Below the pieces are notes generated by a model. The model saw only the letters and a program-made list of their open reading frames with translations. It made no database searches and was not told where the DNA came from. A stretch of 5,725 nucleotides of DNA from Vulcanimicrobiota bacterium. GTDB taxonomy: Bacteria; Eremiobacterota; Eremiobacteria; Baltobacterales; Baltobacteraceae. Shown here piece by piece: positions 4,686 through 5,725 of the stretch; position 1 is the stretch's first letter, and every line of letters starts with the position of its first letter. The translations under genes were made by a program, and so were the position numbers. The stretch spans positions 1-5,725 of the forward strand of contig JASHZC010000089.1 in NCBI GenBank assembly GCA_030042755.1, given 5' to 3'.

Positions 4686-5725
4686 GTGTTCGGAAACGCT
4701 GTGCGCGCCGCCCTATGTGTGCTCGCCCTGGTTCTTACCGCGGAAACGCCGGCCTCGTCGCCGACGGGAGCCGCACAAGACGTCACCGAGAGCTATCGGC
4801 TCTTGGAAACGTCGTTTTATCGTCCGGTGGACGGGCAGCTGCTCGTCGATAAGGCAAGAGCCGCGCTCGCCGATGAGGCGCGCAGGCATGGCTTGCGGAT
4901 CGACGTGCCGCCGGTGCGTGCTACCGACGATGTCAACGCCACGGCCGACGCACTCAACGCGGCGATCGCGTCCGTTGCTCAGAGCGCGCATGGAAACGAG
5001 ACCGATTACGCGTACGCGGCGATCAATGCGATGGCTCGCGCCGTCGACGATCGCTACACGCAGTTCTTTTCGCCCGACGAGTACAAGCAGTTCAAAGACG
5101 CGCTCGATCCAGAGAAGATTTCCGGAATCGGCGTATTGGTCGGCGTGGATCAGACGACCAACTTGATCGACTTGATGTTCGTCGTTCCCGGTACCCCGGC
5201 GGATCGCACCGGCTTGCAGGCAGGCGACACGATCGCCGCCATCGACGGGCAATCCACCAAGGGATTCACGCAGGATCAAGCCAGCAAGATGCTGCGCGGC
5301 AAAGCCGGTACGTCCGTTCGTCTGAACGTCATTCGCGGAACCGAACAGCCCTTTGACGTGTCGATCGAGCGCAGCGAGCTCCAGCCGCCGACCGTGGTTT
5401 CGAAGATGCTGCCCGGCTCGATCGGCTACGTGTACGTACTCGCGTTCGGCCAACAAACACCGCAAGAATTCGACACGGCGATCACGCGTTTGAAAAATGC
5501 CGGCGTCAAGGGCATCGTGCTCGATCTGCGCAATGACGGCGGCGGTTACGTTGAATCCGCGTTGCAGATCAGCGAACGCTTCATCGCCGACAAACCGCTG
5601 CTCACCGTCGAAGAGCGCGGCGCGCCCGACACGACCGTACGCGCGGAAGACGACAACGTATGGGTCGACGTCCCGGTAACCGTGCTCGTCAATCAATACA
5701 CGGCGTCGGCGTCGGAAATCACGGC
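4686..5725 (+). CDS. S41 family carboxyl-terminal processing protease (CtpA type), 3' end truncated by window
   Basis: This exported serine protease belongs to the tail-specific/CTP family, which cleaves envelope proteins near their C-termini. The frame is open to the right edge and encodes about 346 residues counted from GTG 4686 (add two from ATG 4680). A signal peptide covers roughly 1-23 (NAVRAALCVLALVLTAETPA). An N-terminal helical region (about 34-136) ends in MARAVDDRYTQFFSPDEY, the equivalent of the family's LD-x-HS-x-Y segment. A PDZ domain spans about 146-230, with GIGVLVGV, VVPGTPADRTGLQAGD and GQSTKGF. The peptidase core begins near 245 with GSIGYVYVLAFG and includes GIVLDLRNDGGGY (276-288) and VLVNQYTASASE (333-344), in which S341 is the expected nucleophile. 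The catalytic Lys, normally about 25 residues later, is beyond the window. The stretch between YRPVDGQLL and the DDRYTQFF segment is about 40-50 residues longer than in classic CtpA. The gene is divergent from copA. ctpA is a possible symbol, but orthology cannot be settled from a fragment. Confidence 0.93.
   Translation, partial: MFGNAVRAALCVLALVLTAETPASSPTGAAQDVTESYRLLETSFYRPVDGQLLVDKARAALADEARRHGLRIDVPPVRATDDVNATADALNAAIASVAQSAHGNETDYAYAAINAMARAVDDRYTQFFSPDEYKQFKDALDPEKISGIGVLVGVDQTTNLIDLMFVVPGTPADRTGLQAGDTIAAIDGQSTKGFTQDQASKMLRGKAGTSVRLNVIRGTEQPFDVSIERSELQPPTVVSKMLPGSIGYVYVLAFGQQTPQEFDTAITRLKNAGVKGIVLDLRNDGGGYVESALQISERFIADKPLLTVEERGAPDTTVRAEDDNVWVDVPVTVLVNQYTASASEIT

Noticed and set aside
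4580..4852. Small plus-strand open frame of 90 codons starting at TTG 4580 in the intergenic region
   Set aside because: It has no ribosome binding site, and its second half reads through the protease gene in the wrong frame. The first half is AT-rich promoter DNA, and no domain is seen.
4713..5696. Long minus-strand open frame (327 codons) opposite the S41 protease
   Set aside because: The plus strand here encodes a protease with signal peptide, PDZ domain and catalytic motif in one uninterrupted frame. The antisense frame has no recognisable domain and is the stop-free shadow expected of GC-rich coding sequence.

Overview
This is a GC-rich bacterial window with tightly packed genes, strong purine-rich ribosome binding sites and heavy use of GCG, CGC, TCG and GAC codons. 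The taxon cannot be fixed from the sequence. The combination of a high-GC genome, poorly characterised exported proteins and ordinary housekeeping enzymes would fit a little-studied soil phylum such as Eremiobacterota (WPS-2), but this is a weak guess. I see no rRNA, tRNA, CRISPR array, insertion sequence, phage gene or other sign of mobility.

Layout. Positions 2-2378 hold a collinear plus-strand run. It starts with the last 26 codons of an unidentified gene (2-82). A DUF4097-like exported beta-repeat protein follows (103-801, probably initiated upstream of its first ATG), then an exported glycine-zipper protein (855-1415) and a two-domain Sua5/TsaC L-threonylcarbamoyladenylate synthase (1425-2378). 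On the minus strand, 4479-2344, lies a complete Cu(I)-exporting P1B-type ATPase (CopA type) with one N-terminal metal-binding domain. Its 3' end overlaps the 3' end of the Sua5 gene by 35 bases. A roughly 200-base, relatively AT-rich divergent intergenic region (4480-4685) follows and contains three small perfect dyads. From about 4680/4686 to the right edge runs a 3'-truncated plus-strand gene for an exported S41 (CtpA-type) carboxyl-terminal processing protease. The window stops just after its catalytic-serine motif.

How the genes relate. The two exported proteins probably act in the cell envelope, and both have unknown functions. The Sua5 enzyme makes the threonylcarbamoyl-AMP used for tRNA t6A modification. 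Its 9-base distance from the preceding gene suggests co-transcription rather than a functional link. CopA is a self-contained copper-efflux unit. No CsoR, CueR or CopZ gene is visible here, so any copper-responsive control must come from outside the window and act in the divergent region. The protease shares only that promoter region with copA.

Novelty. I found no clearly undescribed system. The points most worth a second look are the missing conventional start codon for the signal peptide of the DUF4097-like protein, the 35-base convergent coding overlap, the dyads in the divergent region, a hairpin that could mask a ribosome binding site at 831-848, and the enlarged N-terminal region of the protease.
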